DNA of 39,697 nucleotides, taken from Dehalococcoidia bacterium. Its GTDB lineage: Bacteria > Chloroflexota > Dehalococcoidia > JACQUA01. Position numbers and translations under genes: made by a program. The stretch covers positions 1 through 39,697 of the forward strand of contig JAUYHV010000189.1 in assembly GCA_030689845.1 (NCBI GenBank), read 5' to 3'. Below are positions 1-8,627 of the stretch, in pieces (position 1 is the stretch's first letter; every line of letters starts with the position of its first letter). The notes beneath the pieces were generated by a model. The model was given only the letters and a program-made list of their open reading frames with translations. It was not told the DNA's origin and did not search any database.

Positions 1-92
1 GCTAACAGGGTGCTGTCCACTCCTCCCGAATAAGCCACCAGCAAAGATCCCATCCCTTTGATTATTTTTTCCAGCTTTTTCAGTTTATCCAT
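1..92 (-). CDS. larE: LarE-like ATP-dependent sacrificial sulfur transferase, N-terminal fragment
   Basis: Only the first 30 residues are visible, because the gene runs off the left edge. They start at an ATG at base 92 and include the PP-loop motif SGGVDST at residues 22-28, preceded by a short lysine-rich helix. This is the usual N terminus of LarE, which adenylates and sulfurates the precursor of the nickel-pincer nucleotide cofactor of lactate racemase and related enzymes. Other PP-loop enzymes (ExsB/NadE type) share the motif, but the spacing from the start and the flanking LLVAY favour LarE. It lies 54 bases downstream of radA in the same direction, so co-transcription is likely. No strong ribosome-binding site is visible. 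Confidence 0.72.
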   Translation of the reverse strand, partial: MDKLKKLEKIIKGMGSLLVAYSGGVDSTLL

Positions 93-146
93 ATCAAAAC
101 TTGCCGTTAAAACTTAAATACCGTCATTAATCAAGCGGAAAAAACG

Positions 147-1550
147 CTACTCGCTGTCATCGGACCTTGTTTTATTAGTTTTTGCCTCTGGCAAAGCATG
201 TCTGAAGGCCTCCCTGACAGTTTCGGCGGCAATAATCTCGATGCCTCCAGGCACCGGTCCGGTAAGACCTGCCTTTGGTAGGAGACAGCGTTTAAAACCG
301 AGTCGTGCCGCCTCCCCCAGCCGCCTCTCCATCTGGGGTACACCCCGCAATTCACCGGTCAGACCGATTTCTCCGATGGCAACCAGTCCAGGGTCCAGTT
401 CGCGGTTGCGCATACTGGAAGCGATAGCCAGGGCTATTCCCAGGTCTGCCGCCGGTTCATTGACCTTGAGGCCTCCCGTTACGTTTACCAGTATATCCTG
501 GTTGGAAAGGGGGATGGATGCCCGCCGGGTAAGAACGGCGGAAATGAGCAGCAGCCGGTTAAAATCAATGCCGTTGGCGGTACGCCTGGGCATACCGAAA
601 AGAGTTGGATTGGTCAAAGCCTGGATTTCCACCAGAAGAGGACGTGTTCCCTCCAGGGTCGGGATAACTATGGACCCGACGGTATGGGTAGCTCTCTGCG
701 ATAAAAAGACCAGGGACGGATTGTCCACTTCCACGAGACCCTGGGAACGCATCTCGAAGATACCTATTTCATTGGTGGAACCATAGCGGTTTTTATCTCC
801 CCGCAATATCCTGTAAGCACTGAAGGGTTCACCCTCCATGTACAAAACAACGTCGACCATGTGTTCCAGGGTCTTGGGTCCGGCTATTGCGCCATCCTTG
901 GTAACATGCCCGGCAACGATAACAGGGCGGCCGCTTTTTTTTGCGTTTTCCGCCAGCCGAAAGGTACACTCCCGAACCTGGGAAAGGCTGCCGGGAACCC
1001 CTGCAATGCCGGGTTGGGAAATGGTCTGAATAGAATCTATTATGGAAATAACCGGCGAAAGGTCTTCGATAGCGGATATGATGGAGTCAAGGTCTGTTTC
1101 GGCCAGGAGAAATAATCCCTCCCCTTTTATTCCTACCCTGTTAGCCCTCAATTTCAACTGTTGCAGGGATTCTTCCCCCGAAACATAAAGAATCTTTCCG
1201 CTTTCCCCTGCCAGGCAGCCGCTTATCTGCAACAACAGAGTGGATTTTCCTATGCCGGGATCCCCTCCTATAAGAACGACAGACCCTGGCACAAGTCCGC
1301 CGCCAAGCACCCTGTTCAGTTCTTTAAAAGGCAATATAATACGGTTCGAGGATTCATCCGCTATTGCCGATAATTCTAACGGTAAATTATTAGAGGTACT
1401 TTTTCCCCGGGGATGTTGTTTCCCGGAAGTCGCATTTGACTGAATTAAAGTATTCCACTGGTCGCACCCGGGACACTTACCAAACCACCTGGAGCTCTCA
1501 CGACCACATTGCTGGCAAACGTAAATAGTTTTTTGCCTGCCCTTGTCCAT
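147..1550 (-). CDS. radA: DNA repair protein RadA (Sms)
   Basis: RadA is a RecA-like ATPase and branch-migration helicase that helps process recombination intermediates in the cytoplasm. The order is standard: an N-terminal C4 zinc finger (CQQC then CPGC), a RecA core with Walker A GGDPGIGKST, the RadA-specific KNRYGSTNEIG motif, and a C-terminal Lon-protease-like domain that ends in a lysine-rich tail. The frame is open from an ATG at 1565, but that codon has no ribosome-binding site. The ATG at 1550 sits just behind a GGTGGGGG stretch and gives 467 residues starting MDKGRQK, so I prefer it. A terminator-like hairpin separates it from the biotinyl gene upstream, so radA may be read by read-through or from a weak promoter I cannot identify. 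Confidence 0.96.
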   Translation of the reverse strand: MDKGRQKTIYVCQQCGRESSRWFGKCPGCDQWNTLIQSNATSGKQHPRGKSTSNNLPLELSAIADESSNRIILPFKELNRVLGGGLVPGSVVLIGGDPGIGKSTLLLQISGCLAGESGKILYVSGEESLQQLKLRANRVGIKGEGLFLLAETDLDSIISAIEDLSPVISIIDSIQTISQPGIAGVPGSLSQVRECTFRLAENAKKSGRPVIVAGHVTKDGAIAGPKTLEHMVDVVLYMEGEPFSAYRILRGDKNRYGSTNEIGIFEMRSQGLVEVDNPSLVFLSQRATHTVGSIVIPTLEGTRPLLVEIQALTNPTLFGMPRRTANGIDFNRLLLISAVLTRRASIPLSNQDILVNVTGGLKVNEPAADLGIALAIASSMRNRELDPGLVAIGEIGLTGELRGVPQMERRLGEAARLGFKRCLLPKAGLTGPVPGGIEIIAAETVREAFRHALPEAKTNKTRSDDSE

Positions 1551-1583
1551 TACCCCCACCTTCATGACTAAAATATCTGAATT

Positions 1584-1630
1584 AAAAAAAACGCAATGCC
1601 AGGAAATTCATTGAACCCCCCGAATTGCGT
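1584..1630 (-). terminator. Rho-independent terminator after the biotinyl-domain gene
   Basis: Read on the reverse strand, ACGCAAT and ATTGCGT form a perfect 7-bp outer stem enclosing a partly pairable G-rich/C-rich interior, and a run of eight T follows at once. It lies 11 bases past the stop of the biotinyl-domain gene and about 30 bases before radA, so it should limit transcription into radA. Confidence 0.7.
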
Positions 1631-1640
1631 AATCGAATCT

Positions 1641-1862
1641 TTAATACTCTATTTTTGCCAGGACGTCTCCGGATTTAACTGCCTGCCCCACCGCTAAATT
1701 AATTTCGGTAACTTTTCCTGCCACAGGCGACAGAACAGGGTTTTCCATTTTCATAGATTCAAGGATACAGATTACATCGCCTTCTTTTACCTGGGCGCCA
1801 ACCGAGCTATTGATAGATACTATCTTTCCCGCAATAGGGATTTCAATGATTTCTACGGCCAT
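1641..1862 (-). CDS. Free-standing biotin/lipoyl attachment domain protein (biotin carboxyl carrier type)
   Basis: This 73-residue protein is a single biotinyl domain. The attachment lysine is in ESMKMEN (about residues 35-41), the usual biotin signature, and glycine-rich turns follow the flattened beta-barrel pattern. Such domains carry carboxyl groups in acetyl-, propionyl- or methylmalonyl-CoA carboxylase/decarboxylase systems. The protein lacks the long N-terminal linker of AccB, and no carboxylase, transferase or biotin ligase gene is nearby, so its partner enzyme cannot be read from context. An AGGAGGT ribosome-binding site lies 7 bases before the ATG. It sits between a hairpin after clpC and its own T-run terminator, which suggests a separate transcript. 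Confidence 0.88.
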   Translation of the reverse strand: MAVEIIEIPIAGKIVSINSSVGAQVKEGDVICILESMKMENPVLSPVAGKVTEINLAVGQAVKSGDVLAKIEY

Positions 1863-1965
1863 TACTGTAACCTCCTGTAAATTCTATTTAACTGAAAATA
1901 TCGACGTGTTGTCCCGGGAGAACGGGAACCGGGAAAAACTTCGTATTGTTAATAAAGGCAATACA

Positions 1966-1992
1966 AAGGGAATCCACCTGGAGGATTCCCTT
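1966..1992 (-). terminator. Hairpin after clpC, probable weak terminator
   Basis: AAGGGAATCC and GGATTCCCTT form a perfect 10-bp stem around a 7-base loop, about 60 bases past the clpC stop on the reverse strand. Only three T follow the stem in that direction, so termination may be partial. The hairpin is symmetric, so strand assignment rests on the neighbouring gene. Confidence 0.5.
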
Positions 1993-2051
1993 ATGTGGTT
2001 ACTTACCCGCAAACCGGAATATTAACCAGGTACATTCTGGCAAGCTGACCT

Positions 2052-4514
2052 TCAGGGTGAAGTGTTAGCCATAGATGCAGTTTTAATAACTATCTCCTCA
2101 CCCTCATTGGTAATGGTAACAGTATCACCCGGGTGGAAATCCTCTCTCAATAAACCCTCTGAAAGCTGGTCCTCTACCAGGTCCTGTATTATTCTTCTCA
2201 GTGGTCTGGCTCCAAAATTCTGGTCGTATCCCTTTTCCCCCAACAGGTCTTTGGCCGAATCTGAAATCTCCAGAGTAATACCTTTTTCCATCAGGTTTTT
2301 AATCACGTTAGAAAGCATCAACTCAACAATCTGGCGAATATGGTCTTTATTTAAAGAATGAAAAACCAGGATACCGTCAATGCGGTTAAGGAATTCAGGA
2401 CGGAAGGTCTTTTTAAGCTCTCCCAGGACTTTTTCCTTCATCCTCTCGTAGGAATCTTTCTGGTTTTTTGCTTCGTCGGCCCGGGCGGTAAATCCGATGA
2501 GGCTGTCCTTCTTTATCAACTCCGCCCCGACATTGCTGGTCATTACAATGATGGTGTTACGGAAATCCACCTTGCGTCCTTTGGCATCCGTTAAGTGTCC
2601 GTCATCGAATATCTGCAACAGGATGTTAAAGACATCCGGGTGTGCCTTTTCAATTTCATCAAGAAGTACCGCGCTGTATGATTTCCGCCGTATAGCCTCG
2701 GTCAATTGCCCGCCATCATCGTAACCGACATAACCGGGCGGCGCACCAACGAGCCTTGCTACGGTATGTCTTTCCATAAATTCCGACATGTCGAGGCGTA
2801 AAAGAGCGTCCTCGCTGCCAAACATAAATTCCGAAAGGGTCTTGACCAGTTCGGTCTTTCCGACCCCGGTAGGTCCGAGGAAAATAAAACTGCCTATAGG
2901 CCGCCGCGGGTCCTTAATCCCCGCACGAGCCCTCCTGATGGCCTTGGATACCATTGTAATTGCCTCATCCTGTCCGATTATTCTCTCGTGCAGGACGCCT
3001 TCCATCTGCAAAAGCCGCTTGGTCTCGTCACCGGCCAGGCGGGTAACCGGGATACCTGTCCACATGCTGACGATTTCGGCTATGTCTTCTTCATTTACTA
3101 TAGGCTTTTCCAGAGACTGCTCCGATTGCCAGCCCTGTTCCATTTTTTGCAACCGTTCCGTCAACTGGATTTCCCTGTCACGGAGTTCTGCCGCAAATTC
3201 ATATTGCTGGCTGCCAATGGCTTCTTCTTTATCCTTTTTAACAATTTCCAGACCGTGGCGGGCGTCCCTGACACCGATGGGCACCACTCCCCGCTTTATC
3301 CGCACTCTCGAAGAAGCTTCATCAATTAAATCAATAGCTTTATCAGGTAAAAATCGGTCTGGTATATACCTGGCTGCCAGGGGAACAGCAGCTTTAATTG
3401 CTTCGTCGCTGATGGTCAACGAATGGTGGTCCTCGTAGCGCTGCCTGATCCCCATAAGAATCTCAACAGTCTCCTCCTGGGTCGGTTCCTCAACATGAAC
3501 CGGCTGGAACCTGCGTTCCAGGGCGGCATCCCTTTCGACATACTTCCTGTATTCATCCTGGGTTGTAGCGCCGATACACTGCAACTCACCCCGTGCTAGT
3601 GGTGGTTTTAGTATATTTGCTGCATCGATGGCACCCTCGGCTGCTCCGGCACCGACGATTGTGTGGAGTTCATCCACAAAGAGGACACAGTTACCCGACG
3701 ACTTTATCTCTTCGATAACCTTTTTCAGTCTTTCCTCGAACTCACCCCTGTATTTTGTACCGGCGACCAGGGAGCCCATGTCCAGAGTCAACAACCTCTT
3801 GTTATGAAGGGACTCCGGGACGTCTCCTGCTACGATACGATGGGCAAGACCTTCCACAATAGCTGTTTTGCCCACACCCGGTTCTCCGACGAGGGCTGGA
3901 TTATTTTTAGTACGCCGGCTGAGAATCTGAATTACCCGCTCAATCTCCTTATGCCGTCCAATAACAGGGTCAAGCTTACCGGCTCTGGCAGCGGCAGTCA
4001 GATCAATACCAAGCTGGTCCAGCGTCGGAGTCCGACTCGTTGAGCGGGTACCCGCTTGCCCGTGGGTAACACCCTGGCTCAGAACACGGTTAGTTTCTGC
4101 CCGCACCTTGTCCAGGTTAATGCCTAAACTCTCCAGGACGCCGGACGCCACTCCTTCACCCTCCCGGAGTAACCCCAGGAGGAGATGTTCCGTGCCGATG
4201 TAGCTATGATTAAGGCGGCGAGCTTCATCAACCGCCAGTTCTATGACTTTTTTCGCCCGGGGAGTCAGGCCAACCTCCGAACTTGATGCTTTTTCCCCCC
4301 TGCCGATAATAAACTCCACAGCCGCCCTGACTTTACCAAGGTCAACATTGAGATTGGCAAGTACCTTCGCTGCCACTCCCTCCCCTTCTCTTACCAACCC
4401 GAGAAGGATGTGCTCGGTCCCGATATAGTGGTGGTTGAAACGATGGGCTTCTTCCTGGGCAAACGTTAGTACCCTTCGTGCCCTCTCTGAAAATTTTTCA
4501 AATCTACTCGCCAT
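2052..4514 (-). CDS. clpC: ATP-dependent Clp protease ATP-binding subunit ClpC
   Basis: ClpC is a Hsp100 unfoldase that feeds damaged or tagged proteins to ClpP. The 820-residue product has two N-terminal Clp repeats (about residues 1-150, with paired YIGTEH motifs), a first AAA+ module with Walker A GEPGVGKT near residue 210, a UVR-like coiled segment (YEFAAELRDRE) in the middle domain, a second AAA+ module with GPTGVGKT, and the D2 small domain at the C terminus. The length is usual for ClpC. The ATG at 4514 lies inside the upstream S1 gene, an 11-base overlap that suggests translational coupling. The CtsR, McsA and McsB genes that accompany clpC in Firmicutes are absent, so heat-shock control must differ here. 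Confidence 0.97.
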   Translation of the reverse strand: MASRFEKFSERARRVLTFAQEEAHRFNHHYIGTEHILLGLVREGEGVAAKVLANLNVDLGKVRAAVEFIIGRGEKASSSEVGLTPRAKKVIELAVDEARRLNHSYIGTEHLLLGLLREGEGVASGVLESLGINLDKVRAETNRVLSQGVTHGQAGTRSTSRTPTLDQLGIDLTAAARAGKLDPVIGRHKEIERVIQILSRRTKNNPALVGEPGVGKTAIVEGLAHRIVAGDVPESLHNKRLLTLDMGSLVAGTKYRGEFEERLKKVIEEIKSSGNCVLFVDELHTIVGAGAAEGAIDAANILKPPLARGELQCIGATTQDEYRKYVERDAALERRFQPVHVEEPTQEETVEILMGIRQRYEDHHSLTISDEAIKAAVPLAARYIPDRFLPDKAIDLIDEASSRVRIKRGVVPIGVRDARHGLEIVKKDKEEAIGSQQYEFAAELRDREIQLTERLQKMEQGWQSEQSLEKPIVNEEDIAEIVSMWTGIPVTRLAGDETKRLLQMEGVLHERIIGQDEAITMVSKAIRRARAGIKDPRRPIGSFIFLGPTGVGKTELVKTLSEFMFGSEDALLRLDMSEFMERHTVARLVGAPPGYVGYDDGGQLTEAIRRKSYSAVLLDEIEKAHPDVFNILLQIFDDGHLTDAKGRKVDFRNTIIVMTSNVGAELIKKDSLIGFTARADEAKNQKDSYERMKEKVLGELKKTFRPEFLNRIDGILVFHSLNKDHIRQIVELMLSNVIKNLMEKGITLEISDSAKDLLGEKGYDQNFGARPLRRIIQDLVEDQLSEGLLREDFHPGDTVTITNEGEEIVIKTASMANTSP

Positions 4515-5694
4515 GGTTATCCTGCTTTTCCGGTTCCCCGGAACTATCTCCCTCGGTAATCTGGTATTCCTGTTCCACCATTAGGCTTAATCTCAGACGG
4601 TGCTTTTCCGTATCGACACTGATGATTTTCATCGTTAATACTTCATCGGTTTTTACCACTTCTTTGGGGTGAGCAATCCTCCGGTCAGCCATCTCGGATA
4701 CGTGAATTAACCCATCGATGACCTCATCGACTTTGACAAAAGCCCCATAATCTACAAGCCTGGTAATCCTGCCGTTGACAAGTTGCCCGACAACGTATTT
4801 TTCCCCCATATTTTGCCAGGGAGAGGGCTGAATCCTTTTCGTACTTAATAATATTTTTTTTGCTTCTTTATCCATCTTCAAGACCAGGACGTCAACTTCA
4901 TTCCCCACATTTATTACGTCCGACGGTTTCACAAAAGACTGCCATGAAAGCTCGGACAAGGGTATGAGGCCGTCAGCCGCGCCGAGGTTGATAAACACAC
5001 CAAACGGATGAATCCCGGTCACCATTCCCTTTCTGACATCCCCTTCGTTTATTTCATTAAAGAATTGCTCTTTTTGCAGTTCCCGGGTCTCCTTTTGGGC
5101 CAACATCTCGGAGAGTATCAAGCGGTTTCGGTCCCTGTCAAGTTCAAGAATTTTAACAGTGATAGATTTCCCCGCTAAACCGGGGACGGCATCCTCGTTA
5201 TTAAGTGTGACCCTCGTTGAAGGGGAAAGCTGTGACAGGGGAACAAACCCTCGAACCCTGCCGTAATTGGCCAGAAATCCCCCCTTGTTATAAGAGATAA
5301 GAATAACTTCGATGGGCTGGTTGGCCGCCAATTTTTCTCCGAGGTCCTTCCAGTTTTTTTCCCGCTCGGCCCTGTCGACCGAAAGAACAGGATGCCCGGC
5401 TTCATCCTCCGTATTCAAAATATATACAAGTACCTCGTTACCTATTTCAACAGAAAAACCTTCCCCGTTAATGACTGAACGCATTTCGCCGGGTGGAACG
5501 AAACCTTCTGACTTACAACCTACACTTACCCACATGCCGTCATTACCGACCGAAACCACAGTGCCCGCAACTATTTCGCCGCTACGCATCACATTACCTT
5601 GTGAGAGTTGTTCCCATCCGTCCATGCCACTATCAGTGGCCTGCCCGTCCTTTGAGGGACCAGGACCGATTATTGGAATAAGTCCAGTTGCCAT
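4504..5694 (-). CDS. rpsA: S1 RNA-binding domain protein (ribosomal protein S1-like)
   Basis: The product has four S1/OB-fold repeats, each with the glycine-rich core and a VxG or GLIPLSEL/GLIHVSEM signature; the last two are the best conserved. Proteins of this size (about 400 residues) act as ribosomal protein S1 or S1-like RNA chaperones in Gram-positive bacteria and Chloroflexota. The frame is open from an ATG at 5742, but a consensus promoter lies across that codon and places the transcript start near 5721. The next in-frame ATG, at 5694, gives 396 residues beginning MATGLIP, and I use it. The 3' end overlaps clpC by 11 bases. The symbol is tentative, because S1-like paralogues exist. 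Confidence 0.85.
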   Translation of the reverse strand: MATGLIPIIGPGPSKDGQATDSGMDGWEQLSQGNVMRSGEIVAGTVVSVGNDGMWVSVGCKSEGFVPPGEMRSVINGEGFSVEIGNEVLVYILNTEDEAGHPVLSVDRAEREKNWKDLGEKLAANQPIEVILISYNKGGFLANYGRVRGFVPLSQLSPSTRVTLNNEDAVPGLAGKSITVKILELDRDRNRLILSEMLAQKETRELQKEQFFNEINEGDVRKGMVTGIHPFGVFINLGAADGLIPLSELSWQSFVKPSDVINVGNEVDVLVLKMDKEAKKILLSTKRIQPSPWQNMGEKYVVGQLVNGRITRLVDYGAFVKVDEVIDGLIHVSEMADRRIAHPKEVVKTDEVLTMKIISVDTEKHRLRLSLMVEQEYQITEGDSSGEPEKQDNHGE

Positions 5695-5727
5695 AAAATT
5701 TGTTGTCCCATTTTTATTACCCGTTAT

Positions 5728-5756
5728 ATTATAGTGTACCATGAGTAAAAGGTCAA
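5728..5756 (-). promoter_or_regulatory. Sigma-70-type promoter of the S1-clpC operon
   Basis: On the reverse strand TTGACC (5756-5751) and a perfect TATAAT (5733-5728) are separated by exactly 17 bases. This predicts a transcript start near 5721. The promoter overlaps the longest open frame of the S1 gene, which argues that the true start codon lies further in. No CIRCE or CtsR-type repeat is visible next to it. Confidence 0.75.
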
Positions 5757-5948
5757 AGTTAACTATCTATTTATTCGGGCTAAATATATCAAATTCAATT
5801 ATAATTACTGGTGATTAAAAAATATACTATAAGAGAAATTGATGTGCTGTCAACCGCTGCACACGAAAAATTGGATAAACTTGGTATTTAAACGGAAATT
5901 TTTCCTGTTACGCAGCGCACAGGGTAAAGCTAAATAAAAGAAAATAAT

Positions 5949-6752
5949 TTGAAATATTTATTCGGCCAACAGGACTTTCTTTCCCGGGCACTAAGAGACC
6001 GCACCCGCATCCTTTTAATGCTGGATTATGACGGTACTCTGAGTGAAATTGCCGGCACTCCGGAACTGGCCGGCTTACCGGACACCATGAAGCACACTTT
6101 GGAACGCCTCGCCCTCCACCGGGGAATTACCACGGGAATCATAAGCGGTCGTTCTGTCGAAGAACTTCGAAGAAAAGTGGGAATAGACGGGCTCTTTTAC
6201 TCGGGAAACCACGGCCTTGAGATTGAAGGCCCGGAATTCATGTACGTTTTTCCCGTGCCCGAGGAACTCCTTTCCATTATCAGGCGCCTCAACGGCGAGT
6301 TGTCCCGTGCGTTTGAAGGTATGCAGGGCGTCCTGGTAGAAGACAAGGGTCTTAGCTTGAGCGTTCATTACCGCCTCGTACCCGAACACAGGATGGACGA
6401 ATTTTCTGCCATTTTTCGCCGCGCTGTGGATAAACTGCAGTTGACAGGGAAAATCGATGTAAGAGGAGGGAAAAAGGTTTTCGATATAAGGCCGCCGGTT
6501 TCGTGGAACAAAGGCAACGCGGTTGAAATGCTTATCCGGCGGGAAGCGTATGCGGGAGGGAAAGGAAATAATTTGTGTTTTTACCTTGGAGACGATACTA
6601 CCGACGAAGACGGTTTTCAAGCCGTGAACAGGGTGAGGGGGATATCTATAATTATAGGTGGCGAAAAAACCGGGTCCGCTGCGAATTATTTCCTCCGGGA
6701 CACTTCTGAAGTCGAAACTTTTTTAAATATGTTGTTAGAAATCTCTAATTGA
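5949..6752 (+). CDS. otsB: Trehalose-6-phosphate phosphatase-like HAD hydrolase (OtsB family)
   Basis: This HAD-superfamily phosphatase would remove phosphate from trehalose 6-phosphate to give the compatible solute trehalose. The nucleophile and acid motif DYDGT is at residues 26-30, and the late acidic motif GDDTTDEDGF is at 214-223, in the form typical of OtsB with its cap domain between. At 267 residues the length fits. The start is TTG at 5949 without a clear ribosome-binding site. No trehalose-phosphate synthase (OtsA) is nearby, so the substrate could be another sugar phosphate, such as a mannosyl- or glucosyl-glycerate precursor. It leads a four-gene forward cassette, 49 bases before the radical SAM gene. 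Confidence 0.82.
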   Translation: MKYLFGQQDFLSRALRDRTRILLMLDYDGTLSEIAGTPELAGLPDTMKHTLERLALHRGITTGIISGRSVEELRRKVGIDGLFYSGNHGLEIEGPEFMYVFPVPEELLSIIRRLNGELSRAFEGMQGVLVEDKGLSLSVHYRLVPEHRMDEFSAIFRRAVDKLQLTGKIDVRGGKKVFDIRPPVSWNKGNAVEMLIRREAYAGGKGNNLCFYLGDDTTDEDGFQAVNRVRGISIIIGGEKTGSAANYFLRDTSEVETFLNMLLEISN

Positions 6753-6801
6753 TGACAATGACCCCTTTTTGTTCGGAGGAAAAACAGGTTATATAAATAA
6801 T

Positions 6802-8262
6802 ATGATCACCAATATGGTTACCAGTGGAAACAGGGTCCTTCTTATCAATCCAAACCGGATGAAACCAGCTACCGCACCCATAGCTCTGGACTGCCTCGGT
6901 GAATCCCTGCGTAAACACCGCTTTAACGTGGATGTGCTGGACCTGTGTTTCAGCGAAGAACCCATTCGGGAACTGGACCGGTATTTTAAACGGTCAGGTG
7001 ACCCTTCCCTTATCGCCGTCACCATCCGTAACACCGATGACACCTATTACGCCAGCCAGGACTTTTGCCTGGACCATTATAGAAACATAGTCAATTATAT
7101 CTCGGTGAAGTCAAACTCGGCAGTGGTTCTCGGAGGTTCCGGGTTTTCTGTCATGCCTGAAGCAATCCTCGAGTACTTCGACCTGAGCATGGGCATCTGG
7201 GGGGAAGGGGAATATTCTCTGCCGTTTCTTTTAAGGACATTAGCAACCCGCGGACAGCTTTCCGATGTCCCCGGACTTGTATACAGAAACGGGAATGATG
7301 ATTTTCAACGAAATGCTCCTCTTCAGATTGACCTTGCTAAAATGCCCCCTTTGGCGAGGGACAATGTGGATAACGTCAGGTATTTCAATGAAGGCGGTAT
7401 GGTGGGTATAGAATCCAAAAGGGGATGCTCAATGCGCTGTTCTTACTGCGCCGATCCCCTGGGCAAGGGTTCAAAGATTCGCCTGCGTTCCCCTGAAAGC
7501 GTAGCAGAGGAACTTGCCTCCCTCGTAGACAGGGGTATCGACCATTTCCATTTTTGTGACAGCGAATTTAATATCCCTGCTTCCCATGCGGACGAAGTAT
7601 GCACGGAGTTGATAAGAAACGGGGTCGGGAAAAAAATCAGGTGGTATGCCTATGTCAGCCCAGTTCCTTTCACCGAGGAATTAGCCCGTCTCTTTGTTAA
7701 ATCAGGCTGCGCAGGGCTTAATTTCGGCGCTGACAGCGGCAGCAACACCGTGCTTCGGGAATTGAAACGTGACTTTACAGTCCGGGACCTGGTGAATACG
7801 GCCGACATCTGCCGCAAATACAGTATACCTTTTATGTACGACCTGCTCATGGGAGGTCCAGGGGAAACCAGGGAAACACTGAAAGAGTCAGTGGAGTTGA
7901 TGAAACGGATTTCCCCTGACAGGGTCGGGGTATCCCTGGGCATACGCCTGTGGCCGGGAACAAATTTAGCGGAAATGGTCACTTCAGGGGGTTCCCTGGT
8001 GGAAAATCCCAATTTAAAGGGAAGGGTAACAGGCAACCAGTCTCTTCTCTTTCCTATATTTTACCTCTCTTCAAAACTCGGCATGGACGTGGACGATTAC
8101 CTTGCAGACCTCATCGACCGGGACGAACGTTTCTTCTTCGGTACCCATGAAGCAGGCGATGCCAATTACAACTACAATGATAACAGTATACTCGTCAATG
8201 CAATCAAAAACGGTTACCGCGGGGCCTACTGGGACATCCTTCGCCGTCTGGCGGAAAAATGA
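6802..8262 (+). CDS. B12-binding-domain radical SAM protein of unknown function
   Basis: The N terminus (about residues 1-150) is a Rossmann-like B12-binding domain (LLINPN start, later GGSGFSVMPE and GIWGEGE) but shows no DxHxxG histidine, so any cobalamin would bind base-off. The radical SAM barrel follows, with the iron-sulfur motif CSMRCSYC, HFHFCDSEFN and MGGPGET, as in class B and Elp3/MiaB-like enzymes. Substrates in this class range from lipids to natural products, and the sequence does not identify this one. The frame is open from TTG at 6769, ahead of a GGAGGA. I chose the ATG at 6802, about 20 bases past that GGAGGA; an ATG at 6814 is also possible. The 3' end lies 42 bases before the DUF167 gene. 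Confidence 0.85.
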   Translation: MITNMVTSGNRVLLINPNRMKPATAPIALDCLGESLRKHRFNVDVLDLCFSEEPIRELDRYFKRSGDPSLIAVTIRNTDDTYYASQDFCLDHYRNIVNYISVKSNSAVVLGGSGFSVMPEAILEYFDLSMGIWGEGEYSLPFLLRTLATRGQLSDVPGLVYRNGNDDFQRNAPLQIDLAKMPPLARDNVDNVRYFNEGGMVGIESKRGCSMRCSYCADPLGKGSKIRLRSPESVAEELASLVDRGIDHFHFCDSEFNIPASHADEVCTELIRNGVGKKIRWYAYVSPVPFTEELARLFVKSGCAGLNFGADSGSNTVLRELKRDFTVRDLVNTADICRKYSIPFMYDLLMGGPGETRETLKESVELMKRISPDRVGVSLGIRLWPGTNLAEMVTSGGSLVENPNLKGRVTGNQSLLFPIFYLSSKLGMDVDDYLADLIDRDERFFFGTHEAGDANYNYNDNSILVNAIKNGYRGAYWDILRRLAEK

Positions 8263-8304
8263 CTCCGGTCCCGGGTTGGAAATATTTTTTTTGAAAGCCG
8301 CCCT

Positions 8305-8592
8305 TTGAACTATGCTGATGTGCAAACGCTCTTGACGGTTGCGGTCCATCCCAATGCCGGTCGAAACGAATTATTGGGATTTATGGATGAGGTCCTGCAT
8401 GTAAAAATCGCCGCTCCTCCGATAAAAGGAAAAGCTAATAAAGAACTGATTGAATTCCTTTGCCAGTTGCTTGGCACAGGCAAAAGCAGCGTCACCATCG
8501 AAAAAGGCCTGACCAGCAGGAAGAAAACGATTAAAATCCACGGAATCGAAAGGTTGCTGGTTTTGAAACGGCTGGCAGCAAATTGCGCTTAA
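8305..8592 (+). CDS. DUF167 (YggU-type) family protein
   Basis: This 95-residue protein matches the DUF167/YggU fold. It has an early VAVHPNAGRNE stretch, a central IAAPPIKGKANKELIEFL motif that is the most conserved part of the family, and a basic segment SRKKTIKI that follows a predicted helix. Biochemical function is unknown. In many bacteria the gene sits next to YggS, YggT or DivIVA genes, but here it is between the radical SAM gene and a flavoprotein. It starts with TTG at 8305 with only a weak GAAAG upstream. The stop codon lies 35 bases before the preferred start of the next gene. Confidence 0.82.
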   Translation: MNYADVQTLLTVAVHPNAGRNELLGFMDEVLHVKIAAPPIKGKANKELIEFLCQLLGTGKSSVTIEKGLTSRKKTIKIHGIERLLVLKRLAANCA

Positions 8593-8627
8593 AAAACCTG
8601 AACAATGAGACCAAAAGGTGTAATAAT

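Noticed and set aside
2788..3438. A 216-codon forward open frame opposite clpC
   Set aside because: It lies wholly within the clpC coding sequence, lacks recognisable motifs or a ribosome-binding site, and is a typical shadow of a GC-rich conserved gene.
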